NCBI RefSeq assembly: GCF_021441885.1
Contig: NZ_CP090438.1
Span: 1,302,001-1,366,000, forward strand
Source: Vibrio maritimus
Lineage (GTDB): Bacteria; Pseudomonadota; Gammaproteobacteria; Enterobacterales; Vibrionaceae
Reading direction: 5' to 3'
Length of the DNA stretch: 64,000 nt
Made by a program: the position numbers and the translations under genes. The notes under the pieces are model-generated. The model was given only the letters and a program-made list of their open reading frames with translations. It had not been told where the DNA came from and ran no database searches. Shown here in pieces: positions 1 through 8,695 of the stretch; position 1 is the stretch's first letter; every line of letters starts with the position of its first letter.

Positions 1-591
1 CGCGACGAAGTTGCCGCTATTCCCGAGGACCGTTGGTTGTCGGCGTTTTCTATGAAGGTATTCCAAAGCGGTATCTCTTGGAAAGTCGTGCGCAACAAAT
101 GGCCGAACTTTGAGGAGCACTTTTTCCAGTTTCGTATCGACCCATTGTTGATGCTTTCAGAAGAACAATGGGAGCAGAAAGCGCAAGATCCAAAGATTAT
201 TCGCCATATGACCAAGGTGATGTCGATTCCAGCCAATGCTGCGATGATCCAACGTGCGCGATTTGAGCATGACTCTTTTGCTCAAATGGTGGCAGATTGG
301 CCGAAGGAGTCGATAACGGATTTGTGGGCGCATCTTAAAAAACATGGAGCGCGCTTGGGTGGAAATACAGGGCCTTACGCCTTACGACAACTTGGCGTTG
401 ACACCTTTATCTTATCGAATGATGTAGAAGGGTATTTGCGTAATACCAACATCATTGATTCTGGTAGAGGCACAAAGCGTGCGATGACAGCTGCAAACAA
501 AGCGTTTATGGAGTGGCATCAAGAATCAGGTCGCTCGCTGTCTGAAATAAGTCAAATTATTGCTTATGGGTTTGGCGATAATCGCGTCTAG
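1..591 (+). CDS. Tag-like DNA-3-methyladenine glycosylase I family protein, 5' truncated by window edge
   Basis: The reading frame is open from base 1, so the start lies upstream of the window; 196 codons are visible and end in TAG. The segment FQSGISW followed by a helix-rich region and the IIRH segment match the adenine glycosylase (Tag, COG2818) fold, which excises 3-methyladenine from DNA. Two things are odd. The position of the Tag base-recognition Glu just before FQxGLSW is Lys here. The C-terminus ends in GFGDNRV and lacks the His/Cys zinc-snap residues of E. coli Tag. It may therefore be a Tag paralogue with a changed substrate. A strong hairpin terminator follows directly. Family call good, function less sure. 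Confidence 0.75.
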   Translation, partial: RDEVAAIPEDRWLSAFSMKVFQSGISWKVVRNKWPNFEEHFFQFRIDPLLMLSEEQWEQKAQDPKIIRHMTKVMSIPANAAMIQRARFEHDSFAQMVADWPKESITDLWAHLKKHGARLGGNTGPYALRQLGVDTFILSNDVEGYLRNTNIIDSGRGTKRAMTAANKAFMEWHQESGRSLSEISQIIAYGFGDNRV

Positions 592-605
592 TGGTTCTGA
601 ATCCT

Positions 606-636
606 AAAAAAGGGCAAACAGTGTTTGCCCTTTTTT
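606..636. terminator. Bidirectional intrinsic terminator
   Basis: Stem AGGGCAAAC (611-619) pairs with GTTTGCCCT (623-631) around a 3-base loop. An A-run lies before it and a T-run after it, so it can serve both convergent genes (the Tag-like gene and the ACT-domain gene). Confidence 0.9.
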
Positions 637-660
637 CGTCTCTTGTTGCTTAATTCCCTG

Positions 661-1176
661 TCACGACTCAAGAATCACACGAGTATCCTCACTCAGCGCT
701 TCAAGTTCGCTTGCTACATCTTCAATTTGCATGGCTGACGGGATTTTCAGGGCCATGTTGGCAGTAAACAGACTTGAGCCAATACCACCGCCACCAGCGA
801 TAAACACACGGTGGCAATCCATATCTAAAATACGGATATCTTGACCATCTAAGAACTGGGTAATTTCATTGACGATACCTGCTCTGTCATTGGCGTCGAG
901 TCGGAGCTGGAAAACCGTTTCTTGGTCATGTCGATGCGGGTCAGTATCTGAAATCTGAACGAGCAAACCTTGTTGGTTGTTGAAGGCATTTTTGACAGCT
1001 TGCTCATTTTCGCTTGGAAGTTCTACTTTGATGACGGCTGCGACATTGTCTTCAATGAAGTTCACTTTACTCACCAGCCATTTCCCGCCATTTTCGTGGG
1101 TAACGGATGCAAGGTTTTTGATGGTGGCTGGGGTAGCTTGGCCAACAAAGTTGACGATAAAGGTACTACTGCTCAT
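661..1176 (-). CDS. Two-ACT-domain protein, GcvR-like regulator
   Basis: 171 aa protein with two ACT-type domains, roughly residues 5-80 and 92-168. The second carries the typical FQLRLDANDRAGIVNEIT segment, which resembles the glycine-cleavage repressor GcvR/ACT family. Such proteins act in the cytoplasm, usually by binding amino acids or a partner regulator rather than DNA. The ATG at 1176 is preceded on the minus strand by GGAGGG with good spacing. It is convergent with the Tag-like gene and separated from it by a shared terminator. The target pathway cannot be read from the sequence. It could be a stand-alone ACT sensor rather than true GcvR. Confidence 0.75.
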   Translation of the reverse strand: MSSSTFIVNFVGQATPATIKNLASVTHENGGKWLVSKVNFIEDNVAAVIKVELPSENEQAVKNAFNNQQGLLVQISDTDPHRHDQETVFQLRLDANDRAGIVNEITQFLDGQDIRILDMDCHRVFIAGGGGIGSSLFTANMALKIPSAMQIEDVASELEALSEDTRVILES

Positions 1177-1384
1177 ACGTTTCCCTCCACAGGTATAAAA
1201 CCGATAACTAATTGATTAGTTAATTCCAGTTTAGATCTAAAACGGCGGTCTCGCATGACCGACCTCAAGGTTCACACCGAAAACAGCCATGAGTTTATTG
1301 AAGTGTAATTGGCCGCACAAAATTCAAGGTTTTTGCTTTGCTGACAACAAGTTATTGAGCCGATCTTGTATTGCGTGTTTTCAA

Positions 1385-1426
1385 TTGACAGATCTCTGAC
1401 ATTTATTAGCTAGACCGACCGGTTTG
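1385..1426 (+). promoter_or_regulatory. Promoter region with NemR-like operator (site A) before the aldehyde dehydrogenase
   Basis: A TTGACA hexamer (1385-1390) lies 20 bp upstream of TAGACCGACCGGTTTG (1411-1426). The latter matches the known NemR box TAGACC-N4-GGTCTA in 10 of 12 fixed bases. The site would cover the -10/start region, consistent with repression. Sites sharing A(G/T)ACCGACC occur at 6814 and 11297. No clear -10 hexamer was found, so the promoter itself is tentative. Assignment to the NemR-like protein encoded at 10679-11254 is inference. Confidence 0.5.
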
Positions 1427-1465
1427 TTTTGTTTAATGTGTAATCACTTTCTGAGGAGGATTGAC

Positions 1466-2881
1466 ATGCAAACCATATCGAATGAACAACTTGTCGCGAT
1501 TCACAAAAGACTGAAAACGCACTATCAATGTACGCCAATGCCAAGCTTTGAGCTGCGCGTATCAAAACTCAAAGCGCTGAAAAGTGCTCTGCAGCAATTC
1601 AGTCAAGACCTGTGTCTGGCTCTCGACAAAGATTATGGAAGACGCAGTCATCAGGACACCTTGATTGCTGATGTACTGCCATGTATCGGCAATATTGATC
1701 ACACTCTGTCTCAACTGGACAGCTGGATGGCACCTTGTAAACGCAATCCGGGGCCGTTGCTCTCAAGTTCGACCGTTGAAGTGGTTTATCAGTCTAAAGG
1801 TGTCGTGGGTATTGTGACGCCATGGAATTTTCCTGTGATGCTATCAATTGGTCCGCTTATCTCAGCTATCGCTGCGGGTAACCTAGCAATGATCAAGCTT
1901 AGCGAGTTTACGCCACACACCAACCAAACCATTAAAAAGATGCTGGCGAGCTGCTTTAGTGAAAATGAAGTAGTTGTCATCGAGGGGGAGGCTGATATCG
2001 CAGCCAGCTTTACTAGCCTGCCTTTTGATCACTTGCTGTTTACTGGCTCAACTGGGGTTGGTCGTATGGTAATGAAGTCAGCCGCTGAGAACCTTACTCC
2101 ACTGACGCTCGAACTAGGTGGCAAGTCCCCGGTGATTGTTGCTGATGATGTCGATATCGAGATGGCAGTTGAGAGAATCATTTACGGCAAGAGCCTCAAT
2201 AATGGACAAGTTTGCGTCGCACCAGATTATGTGTTGCTTCCAGAGGGCAAAGAGCAAGCGTTCGTAGATGCATACTGCAGTCACTATCAAAAGCTGTACA
2301 CCAACGGGATTGACTCCGACAACCTGACAGGGCTTATCAACAAACGACAGTTTGAACGCATTCAAACACTGCTAGAACACGAAATTGCTGTAAACAGCAA
2401 AGTCGTCGCGTGTCACAGCAACTCGATATCAACAGACAGGCAAATAATGGTCACTCATCTCATTGTGAATCCGAAGGTGGATTCTCCGGTTATGAGCGAA
2501 GAGATTTTTGGTCCTCTGCTTCCAATTATTACCTATTCAACGGTTGATCAAGCCATAGCGTTTATCACGGCAAGACCGAGACCTCTTGCGCTGTACCTAA
2601 TGTCTGAGAATGAATCGCTACAGCACAAAGTATCTACTCAGGTCCATTCCGGCGGAATGTGTATCAATGACTGCGTGTTCCATTTGGCTGTCGATGATGC
2701 TCCGTTTGGCGGCATCGGTGAGTCAGGAAAAGGGGCGTATCACGGCAAAGAAGGGTTTCTTACCTTTTCTCATGCAAAGACCGTGATGAAAACGGATGCC
2801 AAGGCTCATAACGTGAGTCAGCTGCTAGGCCCTGGAGACAATGAATTCAAACGTGCAGTGCTCGCTTCACTGTGCGCCTAA
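1466..2881 (+). CDS. Aldehyde dehydrogenase, coniferyl-aldehyde-dehydrogenase-like
   Basis: 471 aa NAD(P)-dependent aldehyde dehydrogenase that oxidises an aldehyde to its acid in the cytoplasm. TPWNFP with Asn121, the catalytic base Glu216 in LTLELGGK and the nucleophile Cys250 in NNGQVCVAPDY are all present. The GQxCVAPDY form and the length fit the CALDH/CalB subgroup. The start is the ATG at 1466, preceded by GAGGAGGA 5 bases away; an upstream in-frame extension to 1424 would run through the operator-like site and is rejected. An iron alcohol dehydrogenase follows 22 bp downstream, so aldehydes could be both oxidised and reduced. The natural substrate is not known. Confidence 0.9.
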   Translation: MQTISNEQLVAIHKRLKTHYQCTPMPSFELRVSKLKALKSALQQFSQDLCLALDKDYGRRSHQDTLIADVLPCIGNIDHTLSQLDSWMAPCKRNPGPLLSSSTVEVVYQSKGVVGIVTPWNFPVMLSIGPLISAIAAGNLAMIKLSEFTPHTNQTIKKMLASCFSENEVVVIEGEADIAASFTSLPFDHLLFTGSTGVGRMVMKSAAENLTPLTLELGGKSPVIVADDVDIEMAVERIIYGKSLNNGQVCVAPDYVLLPEGKEQAFVDAYCSHYQKLYTNGIDSDNLTGLINKRQFERIQTLLEHEIAVNSKVVACHSNSISTDRQIMVTHLIVNPKVDSPVMSEEIFGPLLPIITYSTVDQAIAFITARPRPLALYLMSENESLQHKVSTQVHSGGMCINDCVFHLAVDDAPFGGIGESGKGAYHGKEGFLTFSHAKTVMKTDAKAHNVSQLLGPGDNEFKRAVLASLCA

Positions 2882-2903
2882 TTATTAGTTTGGAGATGAA
2901 ATC

Positions 2904-4082
2904 ATGAACAACAACTTTATGTTTAACATGCGTACTGTGGTCCTATCGGGTGAGGACTCAATCAGAGATATTCCGGCTCAGTTGGCAGCAAAAGGCGCAC
3001 ATCGTGTGTTGCTACTCAGCGATGTGGGACTTGAGAGCGTTGGTCTTGTTAACCAACTCATTGGTGTTTTCGAGGGCAACAAACAAGTCGAACTCGTTGG
3101 CGTGTATACCGATATAAAACCTGATGCGAGTTGCGATGACATCAATAAGGCCGTTCAATATGCCAACAAGGTTCAAGCGGACAGTATTGTGGCGCTCGGT
3201 GGTGGCAGCGTGATCGATGCATCGAAAGGCATCAAGTATTCGCTTGAGCACCAACTCGATGATATTCGCGACGCGATTCGTGGCGGTGGACATATCGATG
3301 TAGGTCCTCACGTTAAGCCATTTACCGTTCCTCATATTGGCGTACCGACAACAGCGGGTACGGGCGCAGAAGCGTCACCGATTGCAGTGTTCTTTAATGA
3401 TGTCGAGCAAGTGAAGGCGAGTTTAGTAGTGTCTGGCCTTGAGTGTGATATTGCGGTATTAGACCCGACTTTGACACTTGGATTGCCAGTGTCACTCACG
3501 GTGTCAACAGCAATGGATGCATTGACTCACGCGATTGAAGCCGTTGCTTCTCCAATGAGTAACTGCTTTACCGATGCTTATGCTATTCAAGCCAGTCGTT
3601 TGATTCTAGACAACCTTCCAAAAGTGGTGTCAGACCCAAGCAACGTCAACGCGAGATCTGAACTGCTTCTAGCTAGCACCATGGCCATTTCGGCATTTTA
3701 CTCCTCGTTAGGCGGTATACCGATTCACAACTGCGCGCATGCGTTTGGTGCTATTGCTCATATTCCGCATGGTGACGCAAACAGTGTATTGCTACCTGTG
3801 GTGATTGAGACGCTACCAGAGTTCTATCTGCCGAGTATCGATAAGCTTGCAGGGATTTTTGAAGTTCCTCAATCGCTATCGGCCGAAGAAAAACATCGCG
3901 AGATTGTGCTGTCACTGCGTGCCTTCCAAGCCCAAGTGAAGGCTCACCAGACTTTCACTAACTGGAGTCTAAGTGCAGACACGCAGCTTGAGATTGCACA
4001 GGGCATCGAAAAAGACATGAGCTATCAGTTTTATGCCATTCCAAAACAGAAGATAGAGCAGATCCTAGCGGCAGCGTGCTAG
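2904..4082 (+). CDS. Iron-containing (group III) alcohol dehydrogenase
   Basis: 392 aa. The NAD(P)-binding motif GGGSVID is at 99-105. The iron ligands predicted from FucO spacing are all present: Asp206, His210, His276 and His290. The family interconverts alcohols and aldehydes in the cytoplasm. A TTGGAGATGA ribosome site precedes the ATG, and the gene lies 22 bp after the aldehyde dehydrogenase gene, so the two are very likely co-transcribed. Together with the NemR-like regulator the pair suggests detoxification or use of a reactive aldehyde. Substrate is not predictable from sequence. Confidence 0.9.
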   Translation: MNNNFMFNMRTVVLSGEDSIRDIPAQLAAKGAHRVLLLSDVGLESVGLVNQLIGVFEGNKQVELVGVYTDIKPDASCDDINKAVQYANKVQADSIVALGGGSVIDASKGIKYSLEHQLDDIRDAIRGGGHIDVGPHVKPFTVPHIGVPTTAGTGAEASPIAVFFNDVEQVKASLVVSGLECDIAVLDPTLTLGLPVSLTVSTAMDALTHAIEAVASPMSNCFTDAYAIQASRLILDNLPKVVSDPSNVNARSELLLASTMAISAFYSSLGGIPIHNCAHAFGAIAHIPHGDANSVLLPVVIETLPEFYLPSIDKLAGIFEVPQSLSAEEKHREIVLSLRAFQAQVKAHQTFTNWSLSADTQLEIAQGIEKDMSYQFYAIPKQKIEQILAAAC

Positions 4083-4187
4083 GTCTTCCATAAATGCGTT
4101 GCCAAGGATGGCTAACTTAACTGGGTAATCAAAAAGTGTGTTCAACAACTCATTCCAACCACGCACCTAGCTCCTTGGAGATTAATT

Positions 4188-4592
4188 ATGTTCTTTACTA
4201 AATACGTCGAAAAAATGTTGCTAATTACGGGTATCGGTACTGCCGCTGCACTCGCCTATGCGTTCTTCCCACAGTGGGCAGTGAGCAATATCGGTCAGCT
4301 ACCGTATCTTGAGCAAGATTTCGTTTTCTATCAGCACTGGGGAATCATGGTAGGCATGATGGGTGTCATGATGATCGGCGCCGCCTTTAAGCCGCAATGG
4401 CGTGAAAGCATCATGCTTTACTCAGCGATTGAGAAGGGCTTTATGGTGATATTGCTATTAGCCAATTTAGGTAACCCAGATATCAACGGCTTCATATTGG
4501 CAGGCGTCATGGATACCGTAGTTGTACTTTGGACTTTGGGCTATTGGTGGGAGCAAAAAAGGGCAGCAGACGTTTCTATAGCGATGCGTTAG
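4188..4592 (+). CDS. Small four-helix membrane protein, unknown function
   Basis: 134 aa with four predicted transmembrane helices (about 8-28, 48-68, 76-95 and 102-122) and short loops. It starts at an ATG with CTTGGAG upstream. Size and topology resemble the DUF4345-like protein at 8696, and each sits a little upstream of a sulfatase gene, but I see no strong sequence identity between them. It follows the alcohol dehydrogenase after 105 bp and precedes the Sel1 protein by 9 bp, so it is probably in the same transcript. I do not recognise a specific family. Confidence 0.7.
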   Translation: MFFTKYVEKMLLITGIGTAAALAYAFFPQWAVSNIGQLPYLEQDFVFYQHWGIMVGMMGVMMIGAAFKPQWRESIMLYSAIEKGFMVILLLANLGNPDINGFILAGVMDTVVVLWTLGYWWEQKRAADVSIAMR

Positions 4593-4601
4593 GAGGCTGA
4601 A

Positions 4602-5024
4602 ATGAAGAACGCTAACCGTATTTCATTCCTCAGTGTATTTGCATTGTTAGTAGTAGGCATGACCTTTTTTGTTCAAGCGAGAGACGATACGCCCCCTATA
4701 GATTCAAGCCTTGGCGTCACATTTCAAAGCGGATATCAAGGTGATGCTAAAGCCCAGTATCAAATTGGCATGCACTATCTAAATGGTTTCGATAGTGGCA
4801 GTGCGTACCTAGAGCAGAATAGTGAGCAGGCGAGGGCTTGGTTGTCCCAATCAGCCCACAATGGTTATGCGGACGCTCAGCTGCAACTCGGTTTGCTTTA
4901 CGCTTCTGGTACGGGTGGTGAGCAAGATGCCTCAATGGCAGTCAGTTGGATCGGCAAGGCTGCAGATCAAAATCATCCACAAGCACTGGACTTGCTTCAC
5001 TGGATGTCTCAAAGCGCTCATTAA
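4602..5024 (+). CDS. Exported Sel1-repeat protein
   Basis: 140 aa. An N-terminal signal peptide (about residues 1-27) ends in FVQA-RDD. After it come about two Sel1-type helical repeats: GDAKAQYQIGMHYLNG...ARAWLSQSAHNG and YADAQLQLGLLYASGTG...SWIGKAADQNHPQA. Sel1 repeats are protein-protein interaction scaffolds, so the product is likely periplasmic. The gene has a GGAGGCTGAA ribosome site. It is 29 bp upstream of the sulfatase start, suggesting that it may act with that exported enzyme. That partnership is inference. Confidence 0.8.
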   Translation: MKNANRISFLSVFALLVVGMTFFVQARDDTPPIDSSLGVTFQSGYQGDAKAQYQIGMHYLNGFDSGSAYLEQNSEQARAWLSQSAHNGYADAQLQLGLLYASGTGGEQDASMAVSWIGKAADQNHPQALDLLHWMSQSAH

Positions 5025-5053
5025 TTGAGAGCTTATTATTCAAAGGTAACTCA

Positions 5054-6796
5054 ATGAACAGTAACAAAACTCTATTGTGTACTGCAGTTGCTGCTGCGAT
5101 TTCGCCAGCGGTGAACGCTTCTCAGGAACAGCCGAACATCTTGCTGATTGTCGGTGATGATGTCGGTTTCGCGGATACCCAGCCGTATGGTTCTGAGGTT
5201 GATACACCGAATTTGGTTGAATTGGCCGAAGAAGGGGTCAAATTCACCAATTTTCACGCCTCGCCAACATCATCGGTAACCCGCTCTATGATGCTCACTG
5301 GCGCAAACAGCCATGAGGTGGGGCTTGGTACGTTTGACTATGCCGTCTATCCCCCTGCAATCGGTAAACCGGGTTATGAAGGTTACTTGACTCACAAAGG
5401 TGTCACTGTCGCCACATTATTGCGAGACAATGGTTATCACACTTATCTATCAGGTAAGTGGCATCTAGGGCATGAGGATGGTTATCTACCTGATGATAGA
5501 GGCTTTGAAAGCAGCTACGGCATCTTGGCTGGTGGCTCAAATCACTTTAACCGCAATATGATGTTTCCTGCCAAAAATGAAGCGACGGCACTGGCGATTC
5601 AAGAGGGGAGAATGCCGGGTGTTGAACCTGAGCCTATTTATGAGAACGGGCAACGAGTGAAAGATAAGTACCCTGGGGAATACTCAGATCAAGGCTACAC
5701 AGAAGAGTTGATCAGCATGATCGACAAGAATAAAGACTCTGGAAAACCCTTCTTTGCTTACTTTCCATTTACCGCGATTCACCTTCCACTTCAAGCGCCA
5801 AAAGAGTCGTTTGAAGATAAGGTCGATTATTACGTCGAAAATGGTTGGGATGTCGTGAGAAAAGATAGATTTGAACGTATGAAGGACATGGGCGTGATTC
5901 CTGAAGAAGCGCAAATTTCTCCACGAAACAGCCTAAGCCGACCATGGGATAAACTGACCGAAGAAGAGAAGGCGTGGTACGGCAAAAAAATGGCCGTTGC
6001 GATGGGGATGATGGAACTCCAAGATAAACAAATAGGTCAGGTCACTGACTATCTGAAGAAGATTGGTGAGTATGACAATACTTACATTATCTACCTTGCC
6101 GACAATGGTCCCGAGGCGACAGATATTACAGGAGAAAATGTGAGTGATTTGATTCGCTCTTGGACTCATCACCATTTCGACAACAGTACTGAAAACTTAG
6201 GTAATGCGAACTCAAGTGTCTCTTTAGGCCCAGAATGGGCGAGCGCTTCAACCGGCGGCCTCTCGTGGTTCAAGGCATATACTGCCGAAGGCGGCATCCG
6301 TGTACCACTGATTATCAAGCCGGCCAAAGATGTGTTGGACAGCGAAGGGACGCTCGAGTCAGGAACATCAACCAATGAACTTGCTCAAGTGAAAGATCTC
6401 GCAGCGACCATCCTTGACGTAGCTAACGTTAATCATCCTGGTACAGAGTACAAAGGTAGAGAAGTTGCTCCAATGAGCGGGCAGAGCTTAATTCCGTACT
6501 TTAAGGGACAAAGCGACATCATTCATTCGGATGGTAATCCGATCCCGTTTGAACTCTTTGGTAGCGGCATCTTGCTGCAAGGTGATTACAAGATCATTCG
6601 AATCTCCGTTGGAATGGGTGGTGATAATCAATGGCATATGTACAACACGAAACTCGACCCAGCAGAGACAAACGACGTGAAGGCTCAGTATCCTGCTCTG
6701 TTCAAACAGATGCTGGCATCGTACAAGGAGTATGAAAAAGCGATGAATATCGTGCCAGTCGATGAACAATGGAACCCGTTTGAGAACGTGAAATAA
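5054..6796 (+). CDS. Exported Ser-type sulfatase (arylsulfatase family)
   Basis: 580 aa; the signal peptide (1-22) ends PAVNA. Metal-binding VGDDVGFAD, GKWHLGH and LADNGPE motifs are present, as expected of type I sulfatases that hydrolyse sulfate esters. The modification motif aligns as S73-S-V75-T-R77 followed by SMMLTG. It is thus a Ser-type site, with Val where the C/S-x-P/A-x-R consensus has Pro or Ala. Ser-type sites need an anaerobic maturase, which is encoded next (6900). The start at ATG 5054 gives the clean signal peptide; an in-frame extension to 4946 overlaps the Sel1 gene and is rejected. The true substrate is unknown, and the Val change leaves open whether formylglycine is made. 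Confidence 0.88.
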   Translation: MNSNKTLLCTAVAAAISPAVNASQEQPNILLIVGDDVGFADTQPYGSEVDTPNLVELAEEGVKFTNFHASPTSSVTRSMMLTGANSHEVGLGTFDYAVYPPAIGKPGYEGYLTHKGVTVATLLRDNGYHTYLSGKWHLGHEDGYLPDDRGFESSYGILAGGSNHFNRNMMFPAKNEATALAIQEGRMPGVEPEPIYENGQRVKDKYPGEYSDQGYTEELISMIDKNKDSGKPFFAYFPFTAIHLPLQAPKESFEDKVDYYVENGWDVVRKDRFERMKDMGVIPEEAQISPRNSLSRPWDKLTEEEKAWYGKKMAVAMGMMELQDKQIGQVTDYLKKIGEYDNTYIIYLADNGPEATDITGENVSDLIRSWTHHHFDNSTENLGNANSSVSLGPEWASASTGGLSWFKAYTAEGGIRVPLIIKPAKDVLDSEGTLESGTSTNELAQVKDLAATILDVANVNHPGTEYKGREVAPMSGQSLIPYFKGQSDIIHSDGNPIPFELFGSGILLQGDYKIIRISVGMGGDNQWHMYNTKLDPAETNDVKAQYPALFKQMLASYKEYEKAMNIVPVDEQWNPFENVK

Positions 6797-6813
6797 AAAT
6801 TTTACGTCGTCAT

Positions 6814-6833
6814 CATACCGACCAGTAGGTCTT
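6814..6833 (+). promoter_or_regulatory. NemR-like operator (site B) before the maturase gene
   Basis: CCGACCAGTAGGTCTT (6818-6833) contains a perfect GACC-N4-GGTC inverted repeat matching the core of the NemR box. It is preceded by CATAC, as at site C. It lies in the 103 bp gap between the sulfatase and the radical SAM gene, suggesting an internal regulated promoter. Binding by the local TetR protein is inference. Confidence 0.5.
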
Positions 6834-6899
6834 GTGTTTGGCAAGGACGCCGTATTTTTAACAGGATGTCGATTCACCGTTTACTTGCAGGAGTGTTCT

Positions 6900-8141
6900 A
6901 TGATTGAGCGCGACCACGTGTCGTTATCCGTACCCCAGTTTCGAGGTAAAGCGCACAGCAAATTTCAGGCGTTGGCTAAGCCGATTGGTGCTATCTGCAA
7001 CATCAATTGCGACTACTGTTACTACCTTGATAAACAACAGCTACTCGCCTATCCAAAAGGTGAGGCGTACCGAATGACGGATGAGTTACTAGAGCGCTAC
7101 ATCAGGCAGTACATTCAAGGACAAAATACTGAGGAAATCATCTTCTCTTGGCATGGAGGCGAACCTACCCTCCTAGGGTTAGGCTACTTCGAGAGGATTG
7201 TTGAGCTGCAGAGAAAGTACGCACCTCAGGGCGTCAAGATCGTCAATGATGTTCAAACCAACGGCGTTTTGGTTGATGACAGGTGGTGTCAATTTTTCAA
7301 ACAACATGACTTCTTTGTAGGCTTGAGTATTGATGGTCCCGAACATCTTCACAACCACTACCGGAAAAACCGCAGTGGGCGAGGTACGTTTGAAAAGGTG
7401 ATGCGGGCGGTTGAAAAGCTAAAGGTCCACAAGGTTCGATTTGCGACCTTAACCTGCGTGAATAACCTAAACGCGAACCATCCGCTCGAGGTGTATCGGT
7501 TTCTAAGAGATATTGTGGCGCCGTCTCAGATCCAGTTTATACCGGTTGTCGACCCCAACGAGGAGGCAAGTTGGCTTCGTTATTCCGAGGCTGCGATTAT
7601 TCCCGTCCCTTCAGCTACAACTCGATGGAGTGTTGAGCCCAAACAATGGGGAGCGTTCCTGACTGAGGTATTTGACGAGTGGATGGCACATGATTTTGGG
7701 CGCGTTCATGTTCCGTATTTTGAGAATTTCTTTGGGATGTGGATGGGTAAACCAAGCACCATGTGTACACTTAACGATATCTGTGGAAAGGGCATTGCGG
7801 TTGAACCAAATGGCGATGTGTACGCTTGTGACCACTATGTACATCCTGACTTTAAGGTAGGCAATATCAGTGATAAGTCGCTGGCTGATATTGCGTTCTC
7901 GAAACAGCAAATGGCCTTTGGTTTTGCAAAACAAAAAGCACTGCCAAAGCAGTGTAATGAGTGCCAATATCGGTTTGCTTGCCATGGTGAGTGTCCTAAG
8001 AACAGAATAAAAAACGACCGGTACGGTAATCCAGGTCTGAATTATCTGTGTGAGGGCTGGCAACAAATATTTCATCATATCGACCCAATTATTACGCATA
8101 TACTTGCGTTAAATGGGCTTGAAATCTCTGCTAACCGCTAA
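6900..8141 (+). CDS. Anaerobic sulfatase-maturating enzyme (radical SAM/SPASM, anSME)
   Basis: 413 aa. The radical SAM cluster motif C33-x3-C37-x2-C40 sits in AKPIGAICNINCDYCYYLDK, the hallmark of anSME/AslB. The C-terminal SPASM region (about 275-400) has further cysteines (GKGIAVEPNGDVYACDHY, CNECQYRFACHGECPKNR) for auxiliary [4Fe-4S] clusters. The enzyme converts the sulfatase Cys or Ser to formylglycine in the cytoplasm, without oxygen. ATG 6900 follows GCAGGAG at good spacing; an upstream in-frame extension to 6834 starts inside operator B and is rejected. Its place between a Ser-type and a Cys-type sulfatase indicates that it serves both. Confidence 0.93.
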   Translation: MIERDHVSLSVPQFRGKAHSKFQALAKPIGAICNINCDYCYYLDKQQLLAYPKGEAYRMTDELLERYIRQYIQGQNTEEIIFSWHGGEPTLLGLGYFERIVELQRKYAPQGVKIVNDVQTNGVLVDDRWCQFFKQHDFFVGLSIDGPEHLHNHYRKNRSGRGTFEKVMRAVEKLKVHKVRFATLTCVNNLNANHPLEVYRFLRDIVAPSQIQFIPVVDPNEEASWLRYSEAAIIPVPSATTRWSVEPKQWGAFLTEVFDEWMAHDFGRVHVPYFENFFGMWMGKPSTMCTLNDICGKGIAVEPNGDVYACDHYVHPDFKVGNISDKSLADIAFSKQQMAFGFAKQKALPKQCNECQYRFACHGECPKNRIKNDRYGNPGLNYLCEGWQQIFHHIDPIITHILALNGLEISANR

Positions 8142-8153
8142 AGAGAGACTGTG

Positions 8154-8621
8154 ATGGAAAGTTACCTGCTATTGGGTTTAGCCATGGCGCTATTGAGTAT
8201 CTGGAAGACCTATTCGGGTCCAGCATTGGCAGCTTTTGTCGGTTTTAGCTACCCGGAAATGCTGCTATTCAATGCGCTACCTGCACTTCTTGCGGGTTAC
8301 TCTGGCTGGTTTGCAGGACGATATTCGTTTGTTCTTTACTCGCGCAAAAACTTACGCCCCTTTAGACCTAGGCTGCGCCGCTTTGTTATGGCATGGAAGC
8401 GCTATGGCAATGTGACTATGGCGGTACTTGCCCCCGTTCTGGTTGGCATCCCCCTTTACACATTAATCGCTAAACGGCTGCGTCAATCCCACAGTGCCAC
8501 GTTTGCCCTGCTTATCGTATCCATAATTTGGTGGAGTGGCTTGAGTTATGGGTTAGTGAGTGCATTTGACCTTGGGCAGCAGCTAAATCTTCAAGGTTTA
8601 CTCGATAAAGTTCGCTTTTAA
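8154..8621 (+). CDS. Small integral membrane protein, unknown
   Basis: About 155 aa with hydrophobic segments near 4-30, 34-56, 86-107 and 116-140, and a basic loop (RKNLRPFRPRLRRF) in the middle. The layout is faintly like COG2426 small export proteins, but that is not a firm assignment. It starts 12 bp after the maturase stop; a GTG directly before the ATG is an alternative start. Being in the sulfatase cassette, it might move a substrate or product across the inner membrane, which is a guess from context only. Confidence 0.65.
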   Translation: MESYLLLGLAMALLSIWKTYSGPALAAFVGFSYPEMLLFNALPALLAGYSGWFAGRYSFVLYSRKNLRPFRPRLRRFVMAWKRYGNVTMAVLAPVLVGIPLYTLIAKRLRQSHSATFALLIVSIIWWSGLSYGLVSAFDLGQQLNLQGLLDKVRF

Positions 8622-8695
8622 CCGACTGGATGTATTTGGAAATTTGAATTTCTGGATACAACTTCTAGTCTCTTAATTAACAGAGGAGGCGCAAC

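Noticed and set aside
1424..1465. Upstream in-frame extension of the aldehyde dehydrogenase
   Set aside because: It runs through the operator-like site, and the ATG at 1466 has GAGGAGGA at ideal spacing.
6488..6877. Long antisense ORF across the end of the Ser-type sulfatase
   Set aside because: Composition is that of a shadow frame of the sulfatase; no ribosome site and no recognisable domain.
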